NCBI RefSeq assembly: GCF_025947145.1
Contig: NZ_CP109999.1
Span: forward strand, 2,666,001-2,730,000
Origin: Flavobacterium sp. N1994
GTDB taxonomy: Bacteria; Bacteroidota; Bacteroidia; Flavobacteriales; Flavobacteriaceae
Length of the DNA: 64,000 nucleotides
Direction of reading: 5' to 3'
Below are positions 1 to 8,591 of the stretch, one piece after another (positions within the stretch are counted from its first letter, which is position 1; each line of letters begins with the position of its first letter). Both the position numbers and the translations under genes were made by a program. The notes beneath the pieces were generated by a model. The model searched no databases, was not told the origin of the DNA, and saw only the letters and a list, made by a program, of their open reading frames with translations.

Positions 1-830
1 GCCAGTCCACAAGCATTATTATGCTTCAAAATGGCAAAAGTTGGCTGATTTTCTTTGAATTCCAAGATCAAATTTACAGCGGCATCAACATCAAGCAAAT
101 TGTTATACGACAATTCCTTACCGTGCAATTTGGTAAACATTGTATCAAAGTCTCCAAAGAAAAAGCCTTTCTGATGCGGGTTTTCACCATAGCGTAATAT
201 CTGACCATTGTCAATACTAGTTTTGAAATAGGTTTCGTCGGTATTGAAATAATTAAAAATAGCAGTGTCATAATGGGAGGAAACATGAAAAGCTCTAGTG
301 GCTAATACTTTTCTTTGTTCCAAAGTTGTCGCTCCGTTTTGAGTAGAAATTAAATCCAACAACATGGCATATTCTTTAACCGAAGCCACAATAACAGTAT
401 CTTTAAAATTTTTGGCTGCAGCCCGAATTAAGGAAATACCACCAATATCAATTTTTTCAATTATATCTGCTTCACTAGCTCCCGAAGCAACTGTTTTTTC
501 AAACGGATACAAATCCACAATGACTAAATCAATTTGTGGAATTTCAAAATCAATCATTTCTTGAACATCCCCAGCATTTTCTTGACGGTTTAAGATGCCT
601 CCAAATATTTTTGGATGTAATGTTTTTACTCGACCCCCTAAAATTGAGGGATAGGAAGTTACTTCTTCTACAGGAACTACTGGAATTCCTAAATTAGTAA
701 TAAATTCTTCCGTGCCACCAGTGGAATATAGAGTGACATTTTGTTCGTGTAGTTGCCGAACGATGGGTTCTAAACCCTCTTTTGAAAACACTGAAATCAG
801 TGCCGATTGGATTGTTTTTGTAGTGCTCAT
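1..830 (-). CDS. purH: Bifunctional AICAR formyltransferase / IMP cyclohydrolase PurH (3' part beyond window)
   Basis: Catalyses the last two steps of de novo IMP synthesis in the cytoplasm. Reading the minus strand from the ATG at 830-828 gives MSTTKTIQSALISVFSK, followed by the MGS-like IMP cyclohydrolase domain (YSTGGT, GGRVKTLHPKIFGG, DLYPF, IDIGGISLIRAAAKN). The formyltransferase domain then begins with RYGENPHQKG and KHNNACG. About 276 residues of an expected 500 or so are present; the rest lies left of position 1. A TACTTTTG promoter element lies 23 bases upstream of the start codon. It is transcribed away from the permease gene at 994. The identification is secure. Confidence 0.95.
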   Translation of the reverse strand, partial: MSTTKTIQSALISVFSKEGLEPIVRQLHEQNVTLYSTGGTEEFITNLGIPVVPVEEVTSYPSILGGRVKTLHPKIFGGILNRQENAGDVQEMIDFEIPQIDLVIVDLYPFEKTVASGASEADIIEKIDIGGISLIRAAAKNFKDTVIVASVKEYAMLLDLISTQNGATTLEQRKVLATRAFHVSSHYDTAIFNYFNTDETYFKTSIDNGQILRYGENPHQKGFFFGDFDTMFTKLHGKELSYNNLLDVDAAVNLILEFKENQPTFAILKHNNACGL

Positions 831-852
831 AGTGTAGTTGTGTTTAAGCCAA

Positions 853-860
853 CAAAAGTA
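853..860 (-). promoter_or_regulatory. TAnnTTTG promoter -7 element for purH
   Basis: The minus strand reads TACTTTTG here, 23 bases before the purH ATG. A TTG lies 20 bases further upstream (complement of CAA at 881-883), which fits the Bacteroidota -33/-7 arrangement. Confidence 0.65.
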
Positions 861-993
861 GTTTTTTTGCCAGCAAAATTCAAGCAAGAACTGTAACAAT
901 ATTTTATTTTATGACACCTATAAGTCATTTGATAAAATAGCTCGGATTTCCATTATTTTTATTGAAATTTACAATTCCAAAAACAACTAGTAC

Positions 994-2247
994 ATGTTAC
1001 TTTATTTCAGACTGCTTAAAGAAAGTTTTGCCTTTGCCATGAATGCGTTACGCAACAATAAATTGCGAACGATGCTTTCTTTATTGGGAGTTACCATCGG
1101 AATATTTTCTATTATTGCGGTACTAGCAGCTGTCGATTCATTGGATAAAAAAATAAAAGCCGATTTAAGTACTTTAGATAAAAATACCATTTATTTAACT
1201 AGTCAATCCTTTGGCCCAACCGAAGTGCCAAGATGGAAAAGAGAACATTTTCCAAAAGTAAATTTCGAAGAATACCAATATTTAAAAGGCTCTTTGAATC
1301 ATGTGGAGAATACCTGCTTTCAATATTTTACTTCCAATCAAAATATCAAACAAGAATCAAAAACCGTTTCTGCTGTTAATATGGTTCCGGTGACTTCAGA
1401 GTTTGTAGATATTCAGCGAATGGAATTTTCAGAAGGGCGTTTTTTCAATGAAGCAGAATCCAATGCAGGAAAACAAGTAGTTGTTTTAGGCTATGATATT
1501 GCCAAAAGTTTGTTTGAAGATTTTGATCCAATTGGAAAAACAGTTAGAATGTACGGGCAACAATTTACCGTTATTGGGGTAACCAAAAAGAAAGGTTCTG
1601 GAATGGATCTTGGAGGTGGGGATGATACTTCGGCTTTTTTTCCATCCACTTTCTTGAGAAGAATATATGGCGATAATAACCCTCAAGTGCTACCAGTCAT
1701 TATTATTAAGCCCGAAAAGGGAGTTGATATGGATGCCCTAAAAGGAGAAATAGCTCAAAAACTTCGTAACGTTAGAGGGGTAAAACAAGGAGATATCGAT
1801 AATTTTTTCATCAACGTTTTGTCGGGATTCACTGATTTAATTGATGGAATCATAGGTAATCTTAAAATAGGAGGGTGGATTATAAGTCTGTTCTCTCTGT
1901 TGGTTGGTGGTTTTGGAATTGCTAATATTATGTTTGTTTCTGTAAAAGAAAGAACTAGTCTTATTGGTATCCAAAAATCATTGGGAGCCAAAAACAAGTT
2001 TATCCTTTTTCAGTTTCTTTTTGAAGCTGTCATCCTTTGTGTTATTGGTGGAATCGTGGGCTTATTTTTGGTTTGGATAATAGCGCTCATTCTAACCAAA
2101 GTCCTAGATTTTGAATTTGTGCTTGGCATAGGAAACATCATCCTAGGAACAAGTCTAGCAGCTGTTATTGGTTTAATTGCTGGAATACTTCCTGCTATTT
2201 CTGCATCTCGTTTAGATCCTGTTGAAGCCATTAGGAGTGGGATGTAG
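994..2247 (+). CDS. ABC transporter permease, MacB/FtsX family
   Basis: A 417-residue inner-membrane permease. Residues about 1-45 hold a cytoplasmic lead and the first membrane helix (MLSLLGVTIGIFSIIAVLAA). A large periplasmic MacB_PCD-type domain follows, to about residue 290. The C-terminal FtsX domain has three predicted helices (around 295-320, 340-370 and 385-405) and ends with PAISASRLDPVEAIRSGM, the usual end of this family. No ATPase gene lies next to it, so its partner must be encoded elsewhere. The substrate cannot be told from sequence; relatives export macrolides, lipoproteins or peptides. Confidence 0.85.
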   Translation: MLLYFRLLKESFAFAMNALRNNKLRTMLSLLGVTIGIFSIIAVLAAVDSLDKKIKADLSTLDKNTIYLTSQSFGPTEVPRWKREHFPKVNFEEYQYLKGSLNHVENTCFQYFTSNQNIKQESKTVSAVNMVPVTSEFVDIQRMEFSEGRFFNEAESNAGKQVVVLGYDIAKSLFEDFDPIGKTVRMYGQQFTVIGVTKKKGSGMDLGGGDDTSAFFPSTFLRRIYGDNNPQVLPVIIIKPEKGVDMDALKGEIAQKLRNVRGVKQGDIDNFFINVLSGFTDLIDGIIGNLKIGGWIISLFSLLVGGFGIANIMFVSVKERTSLIGIQKSLGAKNKFILFQFLFEAVILCVIGGIVGLFLVWIIALILTKVLDFEFVLGIGNIILGTSLAAVIGLIAGILPAISASRLDPVEAIRSGM

Positions 2248-2284
2248 TTTTTAGTAATTAGCACTCTTTTCAATTGATACTTGT

Positions 2285-2350
2285 AAACCGTTTAGTTTAT
2301 GCCTATAAACTGATTGGTTGATGCCTATAAACTAAACGGTTTATAGGCAT
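2285..2350. repeat. Nested inverted and direct repeats in the permease-accD gap
   Basis: AAACCGTTTAGTTTAT (2285-2300) is the exact reverse complement of 2327-2342. ATGCCTATAAAC (2321-2332) is the exact reverse complement of 2339-2350, with a 6-base loop, so two mutually exclusive hairpins are possible. GCCTATAAAC also occurs as a direct repeat at 2301 and 2323, 22 bases apart. No T-run follows, so this is not a standard terminator. Confidence 0.8.
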
Positions 2351-2441
2351 GAATTTTTAAGTTGTTCTGTCTTTTTTTTATAAAGCTTCAAATCCCGCAA
2401 CTGACGGGCGTTTAACGGTTTCAAAAATTTCAGTTAAAAGC

Positions 2442-2474
2442 AAAAAAAAACACAAAGCGTAAACTTTGTGTTTT
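2442..2474 (-). terminator. Intrinsic terminator of accD
   Basis: On the minus strand AACACAAAG and CTTTGTGTT pair around a 6-base loop and are followed by a run of nine T. It lies just after the accD stop codon. Confidence 0.85.
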
Positions 2475-2496
2475 AGTATTTTAAAGCGGTAAAACC

Positions 2497-3351
2497 TTAT
2501 CTCACATCTTCATTCAAAATCAAATCAAGATATAAGTTAATCTTATCTTTTAATTCCTTACGATGTACAATAAAATCAAGGAAACCATGATCTAATACAA
2601 ACTCAGCTGTTTGAAAACCTTCTGGCAAATCTTTACCAGTAGTATCACGAACTACTCTAGGACCAGCAAAACCAATCAAAGCGCCAGGCTCCGAAATATT
2701 TACATCTCCTAACATAGCATAAGAAGCCGTAGTTCCTCCTGTGGTTGGGTCAGTACAAAGGGATATATAAGGAATTTTTGCTTCAGCCAATTGCGCCAAT
2801 TTTGCGGAAGTTTTTGCTAACTGCATCAAAGAATAAGCCGCTTCCATCATACGAGCACCACCCGATTTGGATATCATCACAAAAGGGATTCTGTGTTTGA
2901 TAGAGTAATCAATTCCTCTGGCTATTTTTTCTCCAACAACAGCTCCCATAGAACCGCCAATGAAAGCAAAATCCATGCAGCAAACTACTAAGTCTTTTCC
3001 TTTCGATTTTCCAACACCTGTACGAACGGCATCTTTTAATCCCGTTTTGTCAATAGCGTCTTTTAATCTTTCAGAATATTTTTTGGTATCAACAAAATTC
3101 AAAGGGTCTTTAGAAGTCATTTTTGCATCTAATTCTTTGAATTCGTTATTGTCAAACAAAATTTCAAAATATTCTTTACTGCCAATTCTAACATGAAAAT
3201 CATCTTCAGGGCTTACCCAAAGATTTCTGGCTAATTCATCTTGATCAATAATTTTTCCAGTGGGTGATTTATACCATAATCCTTTTGGAACGTCTTTCTT
3301 ATCTTCGGTTGCGGTGGTAATCCCTTTTTCTGTTCTTTTAAACCAAGCCAT
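2497..3351 (-). CDS. accD: Acetyl-CoA carboxylase carboxyltransferase subunit beta
   Basis: Forms, with AccA, the carboxyltransferase that moves the carboxyl group from biotin to acetyl-CoA, the first committed step of fatty-acid synthesis. The 284-residue protein has the crotonase-like core: [51 protein letters not shown] and [14 protein letters not shown]. The N-terminal zinc ribbon of E. coli-type AccD is recognisable in outline ([12 protein letters not shown]...[14 protein letters not shown]), but all four zinc-binding cysteines are replaced. It lies downstream of fbaA on the same strand, 73 bases away, with its own terminator. The identification is secure; loss of the zinc site is read directly from the sequence. 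Confidence 0.95.
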   Translation of the reverse strand: MAWFKRTEKGITTATEDKKDVPKGLWYKSPTGKIIDQDELARNLWVSPEDDFHVRIGSKEYFEILFDNNEFKELDAKMTSKDPLNFVDTKKYSERLKDAIDKTGLKDAVRTGVGKSKGKDLVVCCMDFAFIGGSMGAVVGEKIARGIDYSIKHRIPFVMISKSGGARMMEAAYSLMQLAKTSAKLAQLAEAKIPYISLCTDPTTGGTTASYAMLGDVNISEPGALIGFAGPRVVRDTTGKDLPEGFQTAEFVLDHGFLDFIVHRKELKDKINLYLDLILNEDVR

Positions 3352-3357
3352 AATTAA

Positions 3358-3420
3358 TTGAGAATTATGAATTACGAATTACAAATTAAAAGGTGCCTAA
3401 TAATTTATAATCTGTAATTT
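3358..3420. repeat. AT-rich simple repeat (AATTATGAATTACGAATTAC type) between accD and fbaA
   Basis: Imperfect copies of an AATTnnGAATT unit fill most of the 73-base gap. Related strings recur at 58574-58608, 59008-59041 and inside aroA. Confidence 0.5.
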
Positions 3421-3424
3421 AAAT

Positions 3425-4492
3425 TTATAAAGTATTTACGTTGTTTAAGTCAGCAAAAGCTTCCTCTAATCTTTTGTTAAACGTTAATTCGCCTTCACGA
3501 ATCCATTTTCTTGGATCGTAGTGTTTTTTGTTTGGAGAATCGGGTCCGTCTGGATTTCCAATTTGAGTTCTTAGGTACTCAATATTATTTACCATATAAT
3601 CACGGATGCCTTCTGTGTAAGCAAATTGCAAATCAGTATCGATATTCATTTTGACCACTCCATAACTTATAGCTTCTCTGATTTCTTCTAAAGTTGAACC
3701 AGAACCACCATGAAATACAAAATCAACTGGATTTTTACCCGTGTTATGTTTTTTCTGTATGTAATCTTGAGAATCTCTAAGAATCGTTGGGGTTAATTTT
3801 ACGTTCCCTGGTTTGTAAACACCATGAACGTTACCGAAAGCTGCTGCAATAGTGAAACGTGGGCTCACTTTTAGTAATTCGGAATAAGCAAAATCAACTT
3901 CTGTAGGAGTAGAGTACAATTCAGAATGATCAACACCAGAGTTATCCACACCATCTTCTTCACCACCGGTAATTCCTAATTCAATTTCTAAAGTCATTCC
4001 CATTTTACTCATACGAGCCAAATACGTTTTGCAGATTTCAATGTTTTCATGCATTGGTTCTTCTGATAAATCAAGCATGTGGGATGAAAATAAAGGTTTT
4101 CCAGTTTCGGCGAAATGTTTTTCAGAAGCATCTAACAACCCATCAACCCATGGCAATAATTTTTTGGCACAGTGGTCAGTATGTAAAATTACGGTCGCTC
4201 CATAGGCTTCTGCTAGTGTATGAATGTGTTTAGCACCTGCAATGGCACCAGCGATAGCTGCTTTTTCCCCAGTATTAGAAAGTCCTTTTCCAGCATTATA
4301 TGCCGCGCCACCATTTGAAAACTGAATGATAACAGGGGCTTTCAATTTAGCAGCCGTTTCCAAAACACCATTAATAGTGCTTGATCCAATTACATTTACT
4401 GCAGGAAGCGCAAATCCTTTTTCTTTAGCGTAAGCAAAAATAGCTTGAACTTCATCTCCAGTGGCTACTCCAGGTTTAATATTGTGGGACAT
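3425..4492 (-). CDS. fbaA: Fructose-bisphosphate aldolase, class II
   Basis: Zinc-dependent reversible cleavage of fructose-1,6-bisphosphate to DHAP and glyceraldehyde-3-phosphate in glycolysis and gluconeogenesis. The 355-residue length matches the FbaA subgroup. Visible motifs are HTDHCAKKLLPW (catalytic Asp and zinc His), LEIELGITGGEEDGV, FGNVHGVYKPG and the phosphate-binding FHGGSGS followed by NIDTDLQ. A TATTTTTG promoter element sits 27 bases upstream of the ATG. It may be co-transcribed with accD downstream. The identification is secure. Confidence 0.95.
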   Translation of the reverse strand: MSHNIKPGVATGDEVQAIFAYAKEKGFALPAVNVIGSSTINGVLETAAKLKAPVIIQFSNGGAAYNAGKGLSNTGEKAAIAGAIAGAKHIHTLAEAYGATVILHTDHCAKKLLPWVDGLLDASEKHFAETGKPLFSSHMLDLSEEPMHENIEICKTYLARMSKMGMTLEIELGITGGEEDGVDNSGVDHSELYSTPTEVDFAYSELLKVSPRFTIAAAFGNVHGVYKPGNVKLTPTILRDSQDYIQKKHNTGKNPVDFVFHGGSGSTLEEIREAISYGVVKMNIDTDLQFAYTEGIRDYMVNNIEYLRTQIGNPDGPDSPNKKHYDPRKWIREGELTFNKRLEEAFADLNNVNTL

Positions 4493-4519
4493 TGTCGTGT
4501 GTTTTTAAAGTTAAGTGTA

Positions 4520-4527
4520 CAAAAATA
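4520..4527 (-). promoter_or_regulatory. TAnnTTTG promoter -7 element for fbaA
   Basis: The minus strand reads TATTTTTG, 27 bases upstream of the fbaA start codon. Confidence 0.55.
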
Positions 4528-4540
4528 ATAATTTCTAATT

Positions 4541-7078
4541 TTAGAAAGGATAATTAATTCCAATATTTAAAACGGATTTGTCAAAACGCATTTCTTTCAG
4601 CCATTTATCATTTTCAACTCTCGCCGGATTATAGGTTTTGAAGCCAAAATCTAATCGTACCACAAAGAAATTAAAGTCATATCTAAATCCGAAACCTGAA
4701 CCGATGGCAATATTTTCTAAAGACTTCAAGCCCGTGAATGTAGCATCAGGATTAGTTACTATGTCTTTTATATTCCAAATGTTTCCTGAATCAACAAATA
4801 GTGCTCCGTATAATTGTTGGAAAATATTAAACCTAAATTCGGTGCTAAATAGCAATTTCATATTCGCTTCATTAAAATCATTAACCGAACCTGTTTTTCC
4901 TGGTCCCAAACCATAAGATTGCCAGGCTCTAATATCATTAGATCCACCAGCAAAATAACTTCGTGAAAAAGGAACACTATTAGAGTTGCCATAAGGAATA
5001 GCAACGCCAATGAATGCCTTTGCAGCCAATACTTTTTTACGAGACAAATCCCAATGTTTGATAAATTCAAACTCTGTTTTTATGTATTGAGAATAGGCCA
5101 CTCCAAAAGCAGTTTTGGAACCTCCTTGTGTCAACTTTGAAGCGGCGGATACTATAGATAAGGTATTCCCAGCGGATTCCAATTTGGCTCTTAGAGCATA
5201 GAAATTATTATCATAGATATCCTTTTTAGAGGTTTTTGAGAACGAAATACTAGAGGCAAAAATTAAATTATCCTCAGTTAATCTCGTTCTTTGTTCCACA
5301 ATACTTCTAATAGACCTTGCATCTGTCGCAGAGAGTAGCGGAAAGGCATTATTGTCTACATCCGTCAAGAAATTATTAACGCCATCTTCAATTCTTAAAT
5401 TTCCATCGGTAAAATAACTTGAACTAGCACCATAATTGATGGCCAACGTATTTAAAACGTTATAAGAAGAACGATAAACATTAAAGTAGTTGCTTGGGTT
5501 TATGTTTTTTACAAACTGAATATTAAATAAATCAAAACGGAAAGAGGTATTTTTTCTTGGAGTCCAATTATAAACCAATGAGCTGGTGAAGTTTTGTTTA
5601 TCTAATCCAATGTTTGTCTGTTTCGAATATCCTACGCTAATTGTAGAGTAAGGAATCATGGTTTTTGGAATGATTTTATCGGTTTTGAATGGTAAAAATA
5701 ACCTTGGGAAATTCAATTTGGCATCAGCCCCAATTTCGGAGATGTTAAAGAAATTATTATTCGGATTAGCCATATCTCTTGAGGCGCCAATGTTTCCTCT
5801 AAAGCCAATTTCAAAAGTTTCTGCTCCATTAAATACGTTTCGAATGCCTAAAAAGGTATTACCTGAAATACCAAAATCCTGAATGTTAGAATGCGTAAAA
5901 TCATTAGAATAACCAAACGTATATTTTTTTCTCGGAGTTAAATAAATATTGGCAATCAATCCGTTCTTTACATTTTTATCTTCTACATATTGAATTAATG
6001 GATAGTTGAAAACTTTAAGATTACTCAGGTATTTAGAAGTTAATGTGGTTCGGTTTTCGGAAAAATAATTGCCTTTAGCTACAAAGATTCCATCAGTTAA
6101 TGATTTTGGACGGTATTTTAATTTGTGTACACTGTATAAAGTAAAATCTTTATAAACGGTACTGTCTTTAATCGGAGCATTTGGATTTACTGGACTATGA
6201 TCCGTATAAATATTAACCTTACTTATTTTATACAATTCAAAAGGGATGTTTTTAATACTATCCTCTTGTCTTATCGTTTCATTTTCTATCACTAAATCAA
6301 CATTCGCCAAATGTTTATTGGTCAAAGTGTCAATATCATAAGTCACATAGTTTTGCTGAAAACGATAGGCGCCATTATTCCTGAAGTCGGCAGTAATTCT
6401 TGCTTTCTCTGCATCAAAATTGCTAGTGGCAAATTTCACTCCTGATTTAAGCAATGAATTTTTTTTTCTCAATTGATAAATCGAGTCTAGCGGTTTACTA
6501 GAAATATAGGAATGAATACTGTCAACAATGTAAGGTTTGCCCGTTTTGATATCATATCTGAGCTTTGTCTTTTTAGGGCCAACGCTGTCAATTTTATATT
6601 GGGTAGTTACATCAAAATAGCCCCTATTAAAATAATAAGATTTCAATCGGCGTAGCGATTTTTTGGTGCTTACCGTATCTAAAATTACTGGAGCTTCCCC
6701 CGTTTTTCTTAAGAAATTATGAATCCCTGCATACCAAAAGGATTGCCCTAATCGTTTGACTTGTTTTTTAGAAAGCCACTTGACTTTTCGGAAATATTTC
6801 TTCGGATTATGAGCAAACTTTGCTCTATAAATAGAATCGGTCTTTTCTTTGGCTAAATTGTAAATATTCAATCGAAGACGATACCCAAGAATGGAGCTAT
6901 TTTGCTTTTGATAGAGTTGATTAAAAATATCCTCCACATTGTTTTTTTTGCCATCAACATAAATATCATTTTTAGTTAGAAGACTTTTTCCGTTAGGAAC
7001 TCTTTTTGTGGTATTACATCCAAAGATAATTACTCCTATTAGAATAAATAATGATATTTTTGTGAGACTATTTTTCAA
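4541..7078 (-). CDS. tamL: Lipidated Omp85/BamA-family outer membrane protein, TamL type
   Basis: A predicted outer-membrane lipoprotein with POTRA-like N-terminal regions and a C-terminal Omp85 beta-barrel that ends in Phe. The family takes part in outer-membrane assembly with TamB-like partners. A lipoprotein signal (KISLFILIGVIIFGC) with lipobox FGC is followed by NTTKRVPNGKSLLTKN, typical of TamL. An upstream ATG at 7153 would add about 25 residues ahead of the signal peptide, overlap the divergent gene, and place the start before the TACTTTTG promoter element (7099-7106). I therefore prefer the TTG at 7078-7076, giving 845 residues; this start is inferred. The barrel shows repeated short beta motifs. 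No tamB gene is in the window. Confidence 0.8.
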   Translation of the reverse strand: MKNSLTKISLFILIGVIIFGCNTTKRVPNGKSLLTKNDIYVDGKKNNVEDIFNQLYQKQNSSILGYRLRLNIYNLAKEKTDSIYRAKFAHNPKKYFRKVKWLSKKQVKRLGQSFWYAGIHNFLRKTGEAPVILDTVSTKKSLRRLKSYYFNRGYFDVTTQYKIDSVGPKKTKLRYDIKTGKPYIVDSIHSYISSKPLDSIYQLRKKNSLLKSGVKFATSNFDAEKARITADFRNNGAYRFQQNYVTYDIDTLTNKHLANVDLVIENETIRQEDSIKNIPFELYKISKVNIYTDHSPVNPNAPIKDSTVYKDFTLYSVHKLKYRPKSLTDGIFVAKGNYFSENRTTLTSKYLSNLKVFNYPLIQYVEDKNVKNGLIANIYLTPRKKYTFGYSNDFTHSNIQDFGISGNTFLGIRNVFNGAETFEIGFRGNIGASRDMANPNNNFFNISEIGADAKLNFPRLFLPFKTDKIIPKTMIPYSTISVGYSKQTNIGLDKQNFTSSLVYNWTPRKNTSFRFDLFNIQFVKNINPSNYFNVYRSSYNVLNTLAINYGASSSYFTDGNLRIEDGVNNFLTDVDNNAFPLLSATDARSIRSIVEQRTRLTEDNLIFASSISFSKTSKKDIYDNNFYALRAKLESAGNTLSIVSAASKLTQGGSKTAFGVAYSQYIKTEFEFIKHWDLSRKKVLAAKAFIGVAIPYGNSNSVPFSRSYFAGGSNDIRAWQSYGLGPGKTGSVNDFNEANMKLLFSTEFRFNIFQQLYGALFVDSGNIWNIKDIVTNPDATFTGLKSLENIAIGSGFGFRYDFNFFVVRLDFGFKTYNPARVENDKWLKEMRFDKSVLNIGINYPF

Positions 7079-7098
7079 GTGTTTCGAAATATTTAATT

Positions 7099-7106
7099 CA
7101 AAAGTA
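7099..7106 (-). promoter_or_regulatory. TAnnTTTG promoter -7 element for tamL
   Basis: The minus strand reads TACTTTTG, 20 bases upstream of the preferred TTG start of tamL. It lies inside the 37-base gap between the divergent starts. Confidence 0.5.
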
Positions 7107-7115
7107 CAGTATTTT

Positions 7116-7844
7116 ATGGTTAGTAAAAACCAAATAAAATTAATTACAAGCATTCAGCATAAAAAATACCGACAAGAACACCAATTGTTTATTGCTGAAG
7201 GCGTAAAAGTAATTCAAGAATTGTTACAATCAAATTTTGTACTCGAACATTTATTCGTTACTGAAGCTATTTTTGAACAAGTAAATAATGCTCAAAAAAC
7301 AGTCGTTAAAGAGCAAGACATGAAACGAATTTCGGCACTAAGCTCACCAAGTTCTTGTTTGGCCCTTTTTAAAATTCCAGCACCTTCAACAATAAATGAT
7401 AACGGACTAATAGTAGCCTTAGATGACATTCGAGATCCAGGAAACTTAGGAACTATTATTCGACTTTGTGATTGGTTTGGTATAACCCAATTACTATGTT
7501 CTTCAGAGACAGTTGATGTTTACAATCCAAAAGTAATTCAAGCTACTATGGGTTCTATTGCGAGAGTCAATGTGAATTATGTCGATTTGAAAGCGTTTAT
7601 TTTAAATAGTCCACTTCCAGTTTATGGCACTTTTATGGATGGAAATAATATCTACAAAGAAGAATTGCCGAAAGAATGTATTTTGATATTAGGTAATGAA
7701 GCCAATGGAATCTCTTCAGAATTACAGAAACTGGCAAAAAATAAAATAGCCATTCCACGATTTGGGACTTTGCAACAAACAGAAAGTTTGAATGTAGCCA
7801 CTGCCACCGCTATTTTGTTAAGTGAATTTAGAAGAAACTCCTAA
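7116..7844 (+). CDS. TrmH/SpoU-family RNA 2'-O-methyltransferase
   Basis: A SAM-dependent SPOUT methyltransferase that 2'-O-methylates rRNA or tRNA. The N-terminal substrate-binding domain reads KYRQEHQLFIAEGVKVI. The three SpoU motifs follow: DDIRDPGNLGTIIRLCDWFG (motif 1, conserved Asn and Arg), LGNEANGIS (motif 2) and IPRFGTLQQTESLNVATATAI (motif 3, trefoil knot). The start at 7116 (MVSKNQIKLITS) is chosen over a longer reading from 7008, which would run back into tamL. It is divergent from tamL. Which RNA position it modifies cannot be told. Confidence 0.9.
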   Translation: MVSKNQIKLITSIQHKKYRQEHQLFIAEGVKVIQELLQSNFVLEHLFVTEAIFEQVNNAQKTVVKEQDMKRISALSSPSSCLALFKIPAPSTINDNGLIVALDDIRDPGNLGTIIRLCDWFGITQLLCSSETVDVYNPKVIQATMGSIARVNVNYVDLKAFILNSPLPVYGTFMDGNNIYKEELPKECILILGNEANGISSELQKLAKNKIAIPRFGTLQQTESLNVATATAILLSEFRRNS

Positions 7845-7864
7845 TCGCAATGGTTTTGCAATTT

Positions 7865-8569
7865 TTAATTGAAAGTGAAATTGATAAGAATCGCTCTCGT
7901 TTTCATGGATTCTATATTGCCGGTCCAAGGGCTATTGGGATCTTCATCAGGAATGAGTTCGTTTTTTAAACCAAACACACCTCGAATAGAAGGGGAGAAT
8001 TTGAAGTATTCAAAGTATAAGTCAATACCAAAACCCAATTGGAGATTTTGTGTCCAAGGTTGAACTCTAAATTTTTGTTGAGCATTATCATCTTTTGATT
8101 TAGAATTACTAGAAAGATTTAAAGTCGCCGAGACACCGCCTACTAAATAAGGTCTAACATTTCCTGTTCTTAAGGCAGAAAATTTCAGTAATATTGGAAA
8201 ATCAATATAGGTAGCTTTAACTTCTCTTAGGCCGTCTCTTTCATTAGAAAATTGAGAGTAAGTTAGTGTTCGGCTAGCATAATACAAGCCGGGTTCAAAT
8301 CGCAATTCTAAATATTCTTGTAATCTGAGAGCACCAATAAGCCCAACATTAAACCCTGAATTTCCTTGAACATCTATACCTGTGCCGTCATTGGTTTTGT
8401 AATCCATTTTGAAATCGAAATTACTAAACCCTAAATAATATCCCCAATACACTCTTTGTTTATCAAAGTTTTCTAAATTTATTATAGGATCTTTGGTAAA
8501 CATACTTTTGCCTAATTGGGCTTTAGCATGGATGGATAATAATAGAAATAGAATAAATATTTTTTTCAT
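7865..8569 (-). CDS. porT: Type IX secretion / gliding motility protein PorT
   Basis: A 234-residue outer-membrane beta-barrel protein needed for type IX secretion in Porphyromonas and Flavobacterium. The signal peptide reads MKKIFILFLLLSIHAKAQ; the ORF can be extended to 8629, but the signal peptide fixes the start at 8569. The mature protein has the PorT pattern of short amphipathic strands (YWGYYLGFSNFDFKM, GFNVGLIGALRL, LRFEPGLYYASR, YIDFPILLKFSALR). It follows ubiE by 22 bases, the usual flavobacterial order. The window contains two proteins with T9SS sorting domains (24745-31755 and 42770-43654) that would use this system. Confidence 0.85.
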   Translation of the reverse strand: MKKIFILFLLLSIHAKAQLGKSMFTKDPIINLENFDKQRVYWGYYLGFSNFDFKMDYKTNDGTGIDVQGNSGFNVGLIGALRLQEYLELRFEPGLYYASRTLTYSQFSNERDGLREVKATYIDFPILLKFSALRTGNVRPYLVGGVSATLNLSSNSKSKDDNAQQKFRVQPWTQNLQLGFGIDLYFEYFKFSPSIRGVFGLKNELIPDEDPNSPWTGNIESMKTRAILINFTFN

Positions 8570-8591
8570 AGCACTACTGAAAAATCCAGTT

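Noticed and set aside
2285..2350. Palindromic region as an integron attC site or phage att site
   Set aside because: No core RYYYAAC/GTTRRRY pair in the right geometry, no integrase, and no flanking duplication.
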